A program made the position numbers and the translations under genes. This document shows, in pieces, positions 22,257 to 33,047 of a stretch of 64,000 nucleotides of DNA. Within the stretch, counting starts at the first letter, position 1; each line of letters opens with the position of its first letter. Origin of the DNA: Myxocyprinus asiaticus (Eukaryota > Chordata > Actinopteri > Cypriniformes > Catostomidae); contig NC_059372.1 in the NCBI RefSeq assembly GCF_019703515.2, positions 14,273,992-14,337,991 on the forward strand, given 5' to 3'. The notes below the pieces were generated by a model that made no database searches, was not told where the DNA came from, and saw only the letters and a program-made list of their open reading frames with translations.

Positions 22257-22666
22257 TGGATGTCATTTTGTTGCAATTTTCTGTTCACTATATATGACTT
22301 TAAATGTAAGAAATTGATATGCAAATGTGAATTTTCTGTATACATGTAACACATTGCTACAAAAATAAATGTACTGTATGCACCTTTTTCACAGGCAGCC
22401 AAATTACCCATTATGCTTAGCGTGTTCTTCCAATGCGGATGCTACAGACTTCTGCTTCACAGCTTATTCCCATTACCAAGAACTGAAATATCACTAACAA
22501 CAGTCAAAACTGAGTGAACAGTCTGTTTACTTAATGTAAATCCCTTTCACACTAAAGGCCGCATGTGGACATTTGGTTTTGACGGCAATACCTGAATAGA
22601 TAAGTACACAATCACACACATTTACAAGGTAAAGTTACTGGGCTCTAGTGCTCTCTGCACACGCCC

Positions 22667-22726
22667 TGTGTGTGTGTGTGTGTGTGTGTGTGAAAGGGAG
22701 AGAGAGACAGACATAGGCCTTATAGC

Positions 22727-22788
<62 letters not shown>
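22667..22788. repeat. (GT)n and (GA)n microsatellites
   Basis: GT repeat at 22667-22692 and GA repeat at 22730-22788, with a short GA block between them. Confidence 0.93.
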
Positions 22789-22793
<5 letters not shown>

Positions 22794-23426
22794 GTATGTG
22801 ATGCACTAGATTTAATTACATTTTTTGTTGAGCAGTTCAATATGAAAACAGCCAAATCGCGGACATTTAGGGAATCTAGAAATCCCAACTGGTCACTTTT
22901 TAAGGTTCTAAAAAAGAGGAAACATCCATGAAAAGAGGATGTATGGTCATAATAGGTTCCATTTAAAAATCTTCAGATCTGAGGCACGTACCTTTGCATT
23001 ATTTCTGCATTAACAAGTGCTGCCTTCTCGCGCACTCTGCCGAGAACAACTTGGTCTCTCTCTCATTCACATACACTCACAGCACGACATGAGATATGAA
23101 CCTTGTAAAGCTGATTAATAAAGCAAAGGCTTGGTTTAAATATTTTTCATATTTGTTATCTTCCAAAATGACGGACAGTATTTAGAATTATCTGTCAATG
23201 TTTGTTTTTTTTTTAAAGGCAAATGATGGAGAATTAGTTTAATGCAGCCTCTTATTACATCTGGTTTGACTCGGAATGTTTCAACATTGGCAGCTTTTGG
23301 GGGGCTTCTTATTGTGACATTCATGTTCCAGTAGTCTTTAAGCCACCTGTAGTTGTTGTAACACCCTATAACAGCGCATAATTATCCAGACCCTTAGCTG
23401 CTCGCCATCACCAGTAACGTTTGTCT

Positions 23427-24173
23427 TGGGCTGTGTTCCATTTCAAATTTTTATCCCCTTCCTCGCAAACTTCACTCTGCCTCATGGACTCGGATATACG
23501 TCACTGCTTACGTTGCGTGAGTGTCCACTACTGGCAGAAGACGTGCAATGTGTTTAACTGGAACACCCTTAACCGTTGATCACATGGAGCATGTTGAAGG
23601 CTAATGCCAATTTTTGGAATTATTTTGTGATTTTTACACCTGAGAAAACAATGTTTTTGGAGATTGATTTCAGAGGCTTATGTAGCCTATAAATCTTGTA
23701 TGTTTAATTTTTTTTTCATTAGAACGAATTGTTAGAAAGGATTAATCAAGATTTACACGAACAAAAATGTTAACATAATGAACATATAGGCTATAACGGT
23801 GTGATAAACAGTTTAATGTAGCTACAAGTATTATGCTGTTAAATCTCAATATAACTTTTCTAAACTGCTTAATTGACCTAACTTCACTTTCATCTTACAT
23901 TAGAGTTGTGTGGGGGTGGGGTTTATGAACTGCAATATTCTGTCACGCCACAATCGAGTTGCATTGTGGGATAAGGAGCTGTCTGAAGCATATTTCAGAG
24001 TAGGCTCACTCCCTTGGTCAAAATCGAGGGGTTGAGGGTCTGTCAACAGAAACTTCCCTCGCTCACTTAACCAAGTGGAACGGACTTCCAAAATGGTGGC
24101 GGGGATTCCCCCGAGGGGAAGTGCTTAGGGGAGTTAGCAAGTGGATGTTAAAAGTGAAGTGGAACGCTGCCCA
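23427..24173. mobile_element. Inverted-repeat element with TGGGCTGTGTTCCA ends
   Basis: The left end TGGGCTGTGTTCCATTTCA and the right end in reverse complement TGGGCAGCGTTCCACTTCA are similar inverted termini. The interior is CpG-rich in parts (CGGATATACGTCAC; GGCGGGGATTCCCCCGAGGG) and non-coding. I recognise the GGGCTGCGTTCCA end from fish genomes. No target duplication was found. Confidence 0.55.
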
Positions 24174-24557
24174 GCTGATAACAACAGCTAAGCGGAAATG
24201 TGGAGCATCCGAGAGGAAGACTTTCGCTCCAATGGCGCCGCCCATGGAGAAGTCAGAAAAAAGGTGGATACATACAAATGTGCATATCCTTTTTCTGTGT
24301 ATTACAGTATTGTACAGTATTGACTTTCCCCAGTAAACTTTTACCTACTGCTGAAATCAGTATCTAAAAAGTTCAGTGTGATACACAATAGCATTCAGCT
24401 TGACAAAACTGACATTCTTGTATAATACAGTAAGCAGTCAGTGTCAACAAAAAAAGTAGAAAAAAAATTACATTTGTATATAACAAACATTTCCAGGGAT
24501 GACTGCCATGGTGAAAAAACATTTAAACATTCTGACCAGTACGGCTCACAGGATGAC

Positions 24558-24581
24558 AAAAAAAAAAATAAAAAAAAATAA

Positions 24582-24677
<96 letters not shown>

Positions 24678-24680
24678 TTT
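24558..24680. repeat. A-rich, (AT)n, T-run palindromic tract
   Basis: An A-rich run (24559-24584), about 75 bp of AT (24585-24661) and a T-run (24661-24680) form one near-perfect hairpin-capable tract. Confidence 0.93.
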
Positions 24681-25034
24681 TCCATTTTGGTGGCATTAGC
24701 CAATTTACTGACACAATAACTATGAAGCATGAATTAAATGTTTTGGGTGAGTTACTACATTTTGCAGACATGCAGTAGAGTTGTGATGTCCCATAAAACA
24801 GTTGTGGCAATTGCACTTTGAGAGCATGTTAAGACTGTTTAAAAAATAAAATAAAAAATGAGCCAAAGCGATTGAGAAAAACTGTAATACCAATGCAATA
24901 TTTACATTAAGTTTGATAAGTGGATTTAGGTGCATGTCATTTTTAAGAAAGTGATTGTGCCAAAGTATTTCCTATTTGGCATTTCTTTTTTTAAGTTAAA
25001 TAGTTTATAATGTATTTTATACAGTGAAAGAAGA

Positions 25035-25043
25035 CAGACAGAC

Positions 25044-25103
<60 letters not shown>

Positions 25104-25166
25104 GATAGATGGATGGATGTTTGGACGGACGGACGGACGGAGAGACAGACAGACAGACAGACAGAC

Positions 25167-25225
<59 letters not shown>

Positions 25226-25226
25226 C
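25035..25226. repeat. Compound GACA/GATA/GGAC tetranucleotide array
   Basis: Successive blocks of GACA, GATA, GGAT, GGAC, GACA and GATA. The right end joins ACACTTTATTACTCCCATTA; read on the minus strand, AATAAAGTGT precedes TCTATC repeats, which resembles a LINE 3' tail. The array may have grown from such a tail. Open frames across it are repeat artefacts. Confidence 0.9.
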
Positions 25227-25450
25227 ACTTTATTACTCCCATTAGAAAACACAATACAGCTAGATATACTGTACAGAGAGACATATATTGTACTATACAG
25301 AAACAGTATATAAATTAAGTATTGCACAATTTTAGATATTTTTTAAAGCTCAATGTAGATTTAATCACCTCAAATGTGCATTTAAAAAATGACCATCGTT
25401 CAGTGGAAGAAACAGTTAAAAACATGCGACATGCGAATTAAACCGGCCGT
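25227..25450 (-). repeat. Possible 5'-truncated LINE tail and unassigned flank
   Basis: The minus strand ends with GGGAGTAATAAAGTGTC before the tetranucleotide array, the layout of a LINE 3' end. Too little is present to identify a family. Confidence 0.35.
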
Positions 25451-25452
25451 GC

Positions 25453-25454
<2 letters not shown>

Positions 25455-25504
<50 letters not shown>

Positions 25505-25520
25505 CGAGAGAGAGAGAGAG

Positions 25521-25555
<35 letters not shown>
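25455..25555. repeat. (CA)n then (GA)n microsatellite
   Basis: CA at 25455-25489 and interrupted GA at 25490-25554, directly before the CpG-rich block. Confidence 0.95.
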
Positions 25556-25556
<1 letters not shown>

Positions 25557-25890
25557 CTGGATTTAAACGCGGTGTGGTACTGTAATGCTGCTGGGCTTCG
25601 GTGCATGTGCCAGTTTCGCGCAAAACCAGCACAGAAGAGCAACGAGCGCGTGCATGACGATATAACTGAGAGCCGCTGTCAGTGTCACAGGACTGAGGGA
25701 ATGTGCCGTGCTCTCGGCATGTGCGCTTGTTAATGACCATCCTCCAGCACGGACAGCATCGACAACAGATGATGCGTTGAATTTAGCTGCATACTGTAAA
25801 TCAGTTACCGGTGAAAACAGCGACTTGAAGCCAAGCGGCGTGTATTCATTCATCGGCGTCTCGCGCGTAGACGGGGCTGCCCTCAAGAAA
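25556..25890 (+). promoter_or_regulatory. CpG-rich block, candidate host promoter
   Basis: By eye about 26 CpG occur in roughly 320 bp, against few in neighbouring sequence (examples: AACGAGCGCGTG, GGCGTCTCGCGCGTAGACGG). Unmethylated CpG clusters like this mark promoters and first exons in fish. No TATA box is obvious. It is immediately followed by a candidate first exon with a consensus donor at 26069/26070. Confidence 0.5.
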
Positions 25891-26069
25891 TCTTAGAGGA
25901 ATTGTGAGAAATTATTGCAGGTGCTACCTTTGAACCACACTGGAGGACTCCGCAGCATTCATGCTGATGTGGATCTATCTATCACAACTGAGCTGAACGC
26001 AAAGACATCTTCACTGAGCAGGGTTTTAATACAACATTAGATACCCTCCTCCGTACTCTTCTGGATTAA
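25800..26069 (+). other. Candidate untranslated first exon of a plus-strand host gene
   Basis: Sequence from the CpG block runs to CTTCTGGATTAAAG, followed at 26070 by GTGAGT, a consensus 5' splice site. The stretch lacks repeat features, is richer in G+C than its surroundings and has no long ORF; a short frame at 25708-25896 would be an upstream ORF at most. Together this fits a 5' UTR exon spliced to coding exons beyond the window. The transcription start is unknown and the exon start given is arbitrary. The gene cannot be named. A chance GTGAGT beside a CpG cluster is the alternative. Confidence 0.4.
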
Positions 26070-26075
26070 AGGTGA

Positions 26076-27570
26076 GTGGAGAAACGTGTTTTCATGAATG
26101 CATTTCAGCCTGGAGATGCTTTACGCGCGAGATGTGGCCACGAATACTAATGTGTTCCGTGCTCTGTGCAGAAGAAAGCATTTATAGATCTAACAATTCT
26201 TGCTATCCTACATAAATTGCACATAAACAGCAAACTTTTGGATTACGGACAATTAAATTAGGATCAAATGAATTAATTTGATACATTTTGCATTGTGTGG
26301 CACTATTAGTTGCTGATGTTTAAAATCGCAGTTACATTTCCCACTTTAAAATGGATAACCAAGAATAGTCTTATCCTTCCTGTTACAAAAACTTTATTAT
26401 TTATTATGCAAGCCATTTATGACTGTGCTCGTGCATCTTTTCGACCTCCATTATTTAGTAGCTATGTTAGTTTGACTGGATTTGGATTTTGCCCTACAAG
26501 CAGCTCTTGTATTAGACTGTTATGTCTAAAAGAAATGGTAGTCAGAATCGTAGACAGAAATTGACTATTATTTTAAAATTATATTCATGTACGCAATTCT
26601 GGCCACTATATTCCAAGACAGCAGATCTCATAGCTGCAATGATGACAATTTCGGTCGACATGGATCGTTTATCTACCACATAAACGCATGTTCCTCACTT
26701 ACAGTATTTGCGCTTTTGACAACTCATTAACCTTATTTTTTATATACTAATTTACACTAAGGTAAAGTTCATTCCTCATACGTCTCCACTTCTTCCTGTT
26801 CTTATCTACTTTAATAGCTAAAGAAGCCAAAATCCTCCTCGTTGTACATTTCAGAAATACACTGACCTCCATGATGTACTAGTAACCCTGACACGTTATA
26901 ACGTTTATTGGGACGTTGTCAAAGAAACTGATACTCGTTTAGAATGTGAAACTGTTACATTGTTGCTGTGGCCATAATTCAGTTCTCTTACTGCAAAACT
27001 CTGCTGTTCTTCATCTGGACTACAGCAGATGCCCTCACAAATCTTCATTTACCCTCACACAGCTCTGACATCGGGTCTTAAGAAAATAAATGTTTCTTTA
27101 AGTAGAAAATCGGCCGGCATTTGCATGAGAATCACGGGCATCTGCTATGAAGGACAGGGATGATATAAATCGTTCAATAACACAATCAAATGGCGCTTTT
27201 CTGTGAGGAAGATGAGGTGAATTCATCTCAAGCGTGACCTCGCTGCATGCCATCGGTTTTTTTTAAATATTTTTTTTTATCTCCGTCTCAAAGCGAAACA
27301 GCGTTTTGACCTGAGACCTTCAAGAAGCTAAAGTGCCCATTGCTAGTGAAGGGCGACTGAATTAAGCCAGTTTCGAGGAAAATTGGATCTAAACTTTCAA
27401 TTAAATGAAAAAAGAAGCAGTAGATGCTGAGGGAGTCTGAGACAATGCGCTTAGCATGGCTTAAATTGGCGAATAACATTTCTTCAAATAACATGGAACT
27501 TACATGTTTGTTTTGAAAATTAGTTATCATGTGCCATCTGCAAAAAACAAAACAAGTCAATATAGTATTT
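26076..27570. other. Unassigned sequence, possibly start of intron 1
   Basis: Relatively repeat-poor sequence after the candidate donor. No coding exon with flanking splice sites is recognised. The 84-codon frame at 26310 has no family features. Confidence 0.35.
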
Positions 27571-27579
27571 TTTTTTTTC

Positions 27580-27935
27580 ATGTCAGTGCTATCATTAAAG
27601 TGTCCACTTTTTTCATTTGGAAATATGCTGAAAGTGCTCAACACTACCTTTCCTCAACTTTTAACACAAATATTAGTCATCATTTGTGAGGGAAAAATCA
27701 TCTATATTTATCATGTCAGTGCTATTTTTAGTTTCCACTTTTGTCCACTTGATATGTTGAAATGGCTCAGCATTACCTTTCACCAACTTTTGTAATATTA
27801 GTAATTTCTGAGGGAAAATATCATCAATATATTCTTTTAATATCATTGCTATTGTTCGTATATGTTGAAATTGCTCACCAGCACTACCTTTCCTCAACTT
27901 TTGTGCTATCATAATCTTTTCTGAGGGAGCTGCTG
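27580..27935. repeat. Minisatellite of about 130 bp, three units
   Basis: Units start with ATGTCAGTGCTAT at 27580, again at 27713, and ATATCATTGCTAT at 27840. Each carries GTTGAAA/GCTGAAA...GCTCA, a TACCTTTC..CAACTTTT block and CTGAGGGA or GTGAGGGA near the end. Spacing is 133 and 127 bp. Reading frames are not preserved between units, so it is a non-coding tandem repeat. Confidence 0.8.
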
Positions 27936-29915
27936 TATGTTTAGGCGCCTGAACGTCCAATAATGTAACACCATAAAGTCAACAGACCTCTGAATTTAAC
28001 CTCACACTTTATAACATTAAACCTTTGCTCATTTGAATGCTTGACGTGTCACATATGAGGGACAAGTCTAAGCTATCCCCACGGCATGTAAGGCAAAGTA
28101 TGATTGCATTCCCTACTACGCATTCTGCCCACTGTGTGGCTTTGTTGCACGTTCTCTTTGATGAGGCGCTGAGAGTCTGTGAAGGCTGTAGAGCATCTCT
28201 AGATCACAGGCTCTTTAATCAATAAGGTTAACTACACAAAGCCATCAGGACAAGTCTCCACTGGGCGCACACCCATCAACTTTCCCTGCTGCCTACATCC
28301 CCACGCCACACCGACTTCATGCAGTTTGATCAGAATGTGAAAACGAGTGCTCACATCTTTCCTTATTTCACAGCATGAGCTTCCTCGTTTGGATTTGCAT
28401 GTACATCTGATTTTCCAAAAGCCTCTGGCACTCTTACGTAGGGTTGCATGCTATTGATTTGATTATGTCAGTCAGGTGCATTAAGCATTTCCTGAAGGGT
28501 AATTAGAGGGTATTATGTGCTTAAAGGGGGTTTGTTGTTCTTTTAGCCATTGGCTCTCAGATAGATGTATATGTTTGAGGGGAGGCTGAGGGTCGAATCT
28601 TAATAGGGTGGCCACAAGAGACTCATGCTGAGTGCTTATCCTGCTTGCCCTAGTTAAATGCCTTCTTGAGTGTGTTATTTTAGGGGCCAATTTGGATATT
28701 TGCTTGTATCTTCTCAGCTTGGATTTTGAAGTCTGTGAGATTACCTTATCAGTCCTTTTACAGAATACTCTGCAGCTGTGAAAACGGCAATGTAAGGATC
28801 TTCAAGTATTTGCTGTCTCATCAGTCATATATTCCATTGTCCAGGTAGCATCTAGTGTTTGCCGAAGAGCTTGTCTTTCTCCATGTGGCTTTTGGCCATT
28901 GAAGAAGGTGAACTTTGGGATGAATGTTGAATGAACATTTACAACTAGACCCCCCAAGCAACCTCAGTTGACCATGTAGGACACAATAGCTCATAACTCA
29001 ATAACGCCACCTATTGATGACTACAACCAAAGCATAGCTTTGGCACTTTGAAGTGGAAAGTTCCATCCACCATTGTCCATCAAGGAGCGTGTTTACAGTA
29101 CTTACACAACCTTACTCTGATTATGCTTAATGAGTAATCAATGTGCAAAATCATCTAAACACCTAAATGGTTTTCCCTTTTTACGTTAAGCTCATAAATG
29201 GTGTAAGCATAAAACAATCTACACTGGTAGATTTTTTTCCCATTACCCCGATTTTGCGTTGCATGTAAACACCATACCGGCATACTTACTAGCTTATCCA
29301 GTGTGGGCAAGTTTGTGTGCATGCCTTTTTTATATTTTGACATCAAAAGAAGAGAATAATCAGATTAATTCAAGTCTCATGTATATGTAGTTTGCTTGCG
29401 TTGTCTGATTTGTTTTGAATAAGCTGATTTTTGGTAATTATATCAGCATATTGGTGTGCTTGAAAACACGCTGACTGTGGAAATCAAGGATGTAACCAAA
29501 TATTCAAGATTGAGAAGCAAATATAAAAGTCCACTATTCGGATTACTGGCAGGGATGTGATCCCTTCAATATCTATAGTAGTTACAGCCCTGGTGGCGAC
29601 AGACCATAATGGGCAAACCTACCCAGGGTTCCTTTGCTGTTTACACACTGGCAGAGGGGCCTGTGAGGTTGGTGGGTCATAATTGAGACATGTTTTTGTT
29701 GCATGCTGTGTCACCAGCGTGCGCTACACCTCCATAGACCCCCATATCTATTCTCTCTTCTCTTCTCTTATGGTGGCATACGGGCTTGCCCCTGTTTAGC
29801 TTAAGAGATTTTGACAAGTTGCGATGCATGCAGGCGGAATCCTTGACCTATTTCTTAATGAGTGAACAGTACAAATGCATTGCAGTGGAAGCCTTTCCAC
29901 CGTCCCCCCAATGCT
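27936..29915. other. Unassigned non-coding sequence
   Basis: No gene, RNA or clear mobile-element end is recognised over nearly 2 kb. Short open frames look random. Confidence 0.4.
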
Positions 29916-30232
29916 ACACACACACACACACGCATGTTGGTGCGGCTATCCTTATCAGGACTCTCTGTAGACATAATGATTTTTATACTGTACGAACTAT
30001 AGATTCTATCCCCTAACCCTACCCCTAAACCTAACCCTCGCAAAAAACTTTCTGCATTTTTACATATTCAAAAAAACATAGTTTAGTATGTTTTTAAAGT
30101 GATTTGAATTATTGAGATACTAGAAATGTCCTCATAAAACACATTTATAGCATAATAACCTTGTAATTACTAGTTTGTAACCTAAAAAAATGTCCTCGTA
30201 AACCACCCAAACACACACACACACACACACAC
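29916..30232. repeat. Interspersed repeat bounded by CA microsatellites on both sides
   Basis: CA tracts at 29916-29932 and 30208-30232 flank a non-coding segment with GACTCTCTGTAGACATAATG, AACCCTACCCCTAAACCTAA, ACTTTCTGCATTTTTACATA and AATGTCCTCGTAAACCACCC. I recognise this segment, with its CA ends, as a recurrent cyprinid repeat. AACCCTA-type words here are not telomeric arrays. Confidence 0.7.
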
Positions 30233-30450
30233 TAATGCCCTGCAGGATGGGCCTTTTGTAGTGAGAGTTCATCTGCTTCCTCTGTATACTATGTTTGTTT
30301 GCTTTAATGCATTGATCTTGGATTCTCTTTCCAACTGTGTGGCTCAGCTATTTATCTAGTGGTTTTTACTGTCCAACTGTCACAACAAAGATCACCATTG
30401 CTCTTGACCCTAACATGCTTCACTCTCTTGCATAAAACGACTTTACTTAA

Positions 30451-30545
30451 AGGGATAGTTCAGCTAAAAATAAAAATTCTGTCATCATTTAGTCACCCTC
30501 ATTTGGTTCCAAACACGTATTTCCATTTTTGGGTGAACTATCCCT
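30451..30545. mobile_element. Foldback element, minimal 95-bp copy 3
   Basis: Begins AGGGATAGTTCAGC and ends GGGTGAACTATCCCT, with intact TTAA on both sides (30447-30450; 30546-30549). Most of both arms is missing compared with copy 1, leaving little more than the termini. Confidence 0.88.
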
Positions 30546-30551
30546 TTAAGT

Positions 30552-31400
30552 CTGTGTCTATTAGTATGTGTACGCATGCATACATCCAAGTGGATCCAAG
30601 TGGAGCCAGATGTGGTGACGATAACAATTACTCTGTGATATTGATTAAGGGAAGCTTGGAAGCTGGGTATCAAGTGACGCAGATTCACTGTGAAACTGAT
30701 TTGGCTCTTTGTAGAAAAAGGTATACTGAATAGTCTGTCTAATAGACAGTTTCAGGGGCCATTCACACAAACGGTTTTGCATCTGTTTTTAATAGTTTTT
30801 CTATGTAAACATGCTCTAGACGGACATTGTTGAGCTTTGTGCCATGTCACGCTGTGTTGTAAACATCTCACACTGGAGCGCCATGTTTTCTAGATGCCAT
30901 GTCAGGTTTAAAAGAACATCAACTTTTAAAAAACGTTTTTCAAGACACCTTCAATCTGTACTATTTGTTATGCTTTGTTTAGCGTTCGTTCTGAACGGAC
31001 CCTTAAGCTACCAGAACAGCATCTCTTTCTATATCTATATCCTTGTAGTGGAGAATGATTGTAAACAACCTAGCATGATAATTTGTCTTCAATGTTGGCG
31101 GATTAGGCACGAGGTTGATACGGTGACCCGGCATTCGGCTACACTTTAATTAGGCCTGTGTTTTCTGCTGCAGCTAATTACCCTTGAACAGTTGGTGGAC
31201 AGACACTCACTTGGAAGGTGCCAGTGTCCAGATTGGTCAAAGAAAATTGTGGGTGTTGACACATTTAGGGTACAGCTTCAGAGTGTGGGCAAGAAAGGGA
31301 AAGAACCAATCATGCACAGTTGCTGGTGATTCTGAGAATGCTGCCAGTCACATTCACACTGCTTACAGTACATTGGAACTTTTATATTAAAATTGACCAC
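30552..31400. other. Unassigned non-coding sequence
   Basis: No supportable gene. The segment near 30755-30850 (GGGGCCATTCACACAAACGG) resembles a repeat margin without a visible partner end. Confidence 0.35.
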
Positions 31401-31403
31401 CCT

Positions 31404-31617
31404 AGTCATCATTTACTCACCCTTATATTGTTCCAAATACATGTGACATTCTATCTAACGTGGAACACATTCATTGCATGAAAAAGATTCAATGTAAGTC
31501 AGTGGTGACTGAGACTAACATAATGCCTAACATCTAACATCTCATACAGGGTTGGAACAACATAAGGATGAGTAAATGGTGACATAATTTTCAGTTTTGG
31601 ATGAACTATCATTTTAG
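31404..31617. mobile_element. Foldback element, diverged copy 4
   Basis: The left part AGTCATCATTTACTCACCC and the right part GGATGAGTAAATGGTGACAT, plus ATGAACTATCATTTTA, mirror each other. The outer left terminus is missing. Divergence suggests an older copy. Confidence 0.75.
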
Positions 31618-32100
31618 GTAGCATTCATACATTGCAGACACTTCAATAGGTTAGTTATGTTTACAGAACCAAAAGGAAGTTGTAATTTAAGTCTTTTACA
31701 ATTTCATCATCTTGAGTGCCGGTGTTGCATTTAGTTGCTCAATGACACCATTTTAGACTGAATGCAGTTTTTCTTCTACAATTTGAAATAGTGCTGCTAC
31801 AGTAAGAACACCACAAAGCACAGAAGGAAAAAATCAATCCCCATGCTTGCCTCATATTACTCCAATACAACTTCAGTGCCTCTGCTACCATTTAATGGGT
31901 ACACTGATGACGCCTGTTGTCTGCTTTTTGAGAGTAATGGGTTGAGGGTGGTTTTACAGCACGTTGCTACTGTGTGACATGGATTGGTTTTTTGTTACAT
32001 ATCTGATGGAGAGCTGATTTGGCTTTTTTGAAGGGTTTTGAATGCTTGGGGCAGGTTGATGTTAAGTTTTGTCAGTACAAGCTGGTCTTCGGAATAGAGC
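31618..32100. other. Unassigned non-coding sequence
   Basis: No gene or repeat end is recognised. Confidence 0.3.
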
Positions 32101-33047
32101 AGCGATTCTCAACCTTTGTGTCTCCAAGGGCCCCATTGTCTAGATATTTCTTCTGTTACCATGGGCGTCACTTCGTTTTAAAAAGTGGTGGGGACAGTTT
32201 GTGGGGTTGACGTCATGAAGTGTCGAAACTCATAGATATTAGGTTATGCATGAATTATGTCAAATAACTTTTCCTGTTTTAAAAACTGTCATTCTTGATG
32301 ACCAATTCAAGAGTAATATTTCACAAGTAATTTAATAACTTGAGCCATACATCTAACTCTGTCAGTACTAGGATTTTGTTTGTTAGTGGATAAATGCATG
32401 GATCAGTAAGCTGATTGGTCTCATGGTAAAGTTTCAGGTTCTAATCCTGCAGTTTTGCTGTACTGGTGATTTGTGAAAGTGAAAAAAAAACACAGTCGTT
32501 GTGGTGCCTCTGTTGTTAATTTCACCAGGAAACTGCGGCGAAACGTAGAATGGGGCACATAAAAGTCTGTTTACCAAACAATTGTTATAGTAACATTCAT
32601 TCTATGAGACTAGGTTGTTGTTATTTACTCACCCACATGTTGTTCCATATGACTTTCTTTCTTCCATGGAGCACAAAAGATGTTACGCAGAATGTCACCA
32701 TACACTTTCATTGCATCTTTTTTCCTTACAATAAAAGTGAATGGAATCTAACATTCTGCCCAACATTTATGTTCCATGGAAGAAATAATTTCATGAAGGT
32801 TTGAAACAACATGGGGGTATGAAAATGACGACAGAATGTTTTATTTTTGGGTTCACTATCTCTTAAAAATATGAAATAAGATGTCAGTTTTCATGTTGTA
32901 CATCTTGATTCTTAAGTGTTTTTAAGCATTTTTATAAAATTAAATTATTCAAACTTATTTTAAATGATTCTAAGTCATCTTATGGCCCTCTTGAAAGTTT
33001 GCTGAGGCCCCCTAGTGGGCCCCGACTCCCTGGCTGAGAACCACAGC
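32100..33047. mobile_element. hAT-like element with TTCTCAACC/GGCTGAGAACC ends, containing a foldback copy
   Basis: The left end CAGCGATTCTCAACCTTTGT and the right end CTGGCTGAGAACCACAG are inverted relatives of the CAGTGGTTCTCAACC terminus common in vertebrate hAT elements. The text AGGGCCCC and GTGGGCCCCG lies just inside the ends. No transposase is present. A foldback copy lies at 32615-32864. No matching 8-bp duplication was found. Confidence 0.6.
32615..32864. mobile_element. Foldback element, copy 5
   Basis: The left TTATTTACTCACCCACATG and TATGACTTTCTTTCTTCCATGG, and the right CCATGGAAGAAATAAT and ATTTTTGGGTTCACTATCTC, form inverted arms. It is nested in the hAT-like repeat at 32100-33047. 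Confidence 0.78.

Larger units (their letters stand above)
21953..24884. mobile_element. Mariner-type element with 26-bp inverted termini, composite
   Basis: Ends 21953-21978 (CAGTTTTTCTCAATCGCTTT + GACTCA) and 24859-24884 (inverted) match at 25 of 26 positions. Both are flanked by TA (21951-21952; 24885-24886), the duplication used by Tc1/mariner elements. The 2.9-kb interior has no transposase. It holds a T-run, GT/GA microsatellites, another inverted-repeat element (23427-24173) and an AT tract. It is therefore a non-autonomous element that has collected insertions, unless the two ends belong to different copies. Confidence 0.68.

Noticed and set aside
25030..25230. Tandem array considered as a CRISPR array
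   Set aside because: It is a simple tetranucleotide repeat with no spacers, in a vertebrate-like genome.
32395..32465. Possible tRNA or SINE promoter (GGTTCTAATCC as a B box)
   Set aside because: No matching A box or cloverleaf could be drawn, and the B box has a mismatch at a conserved position.
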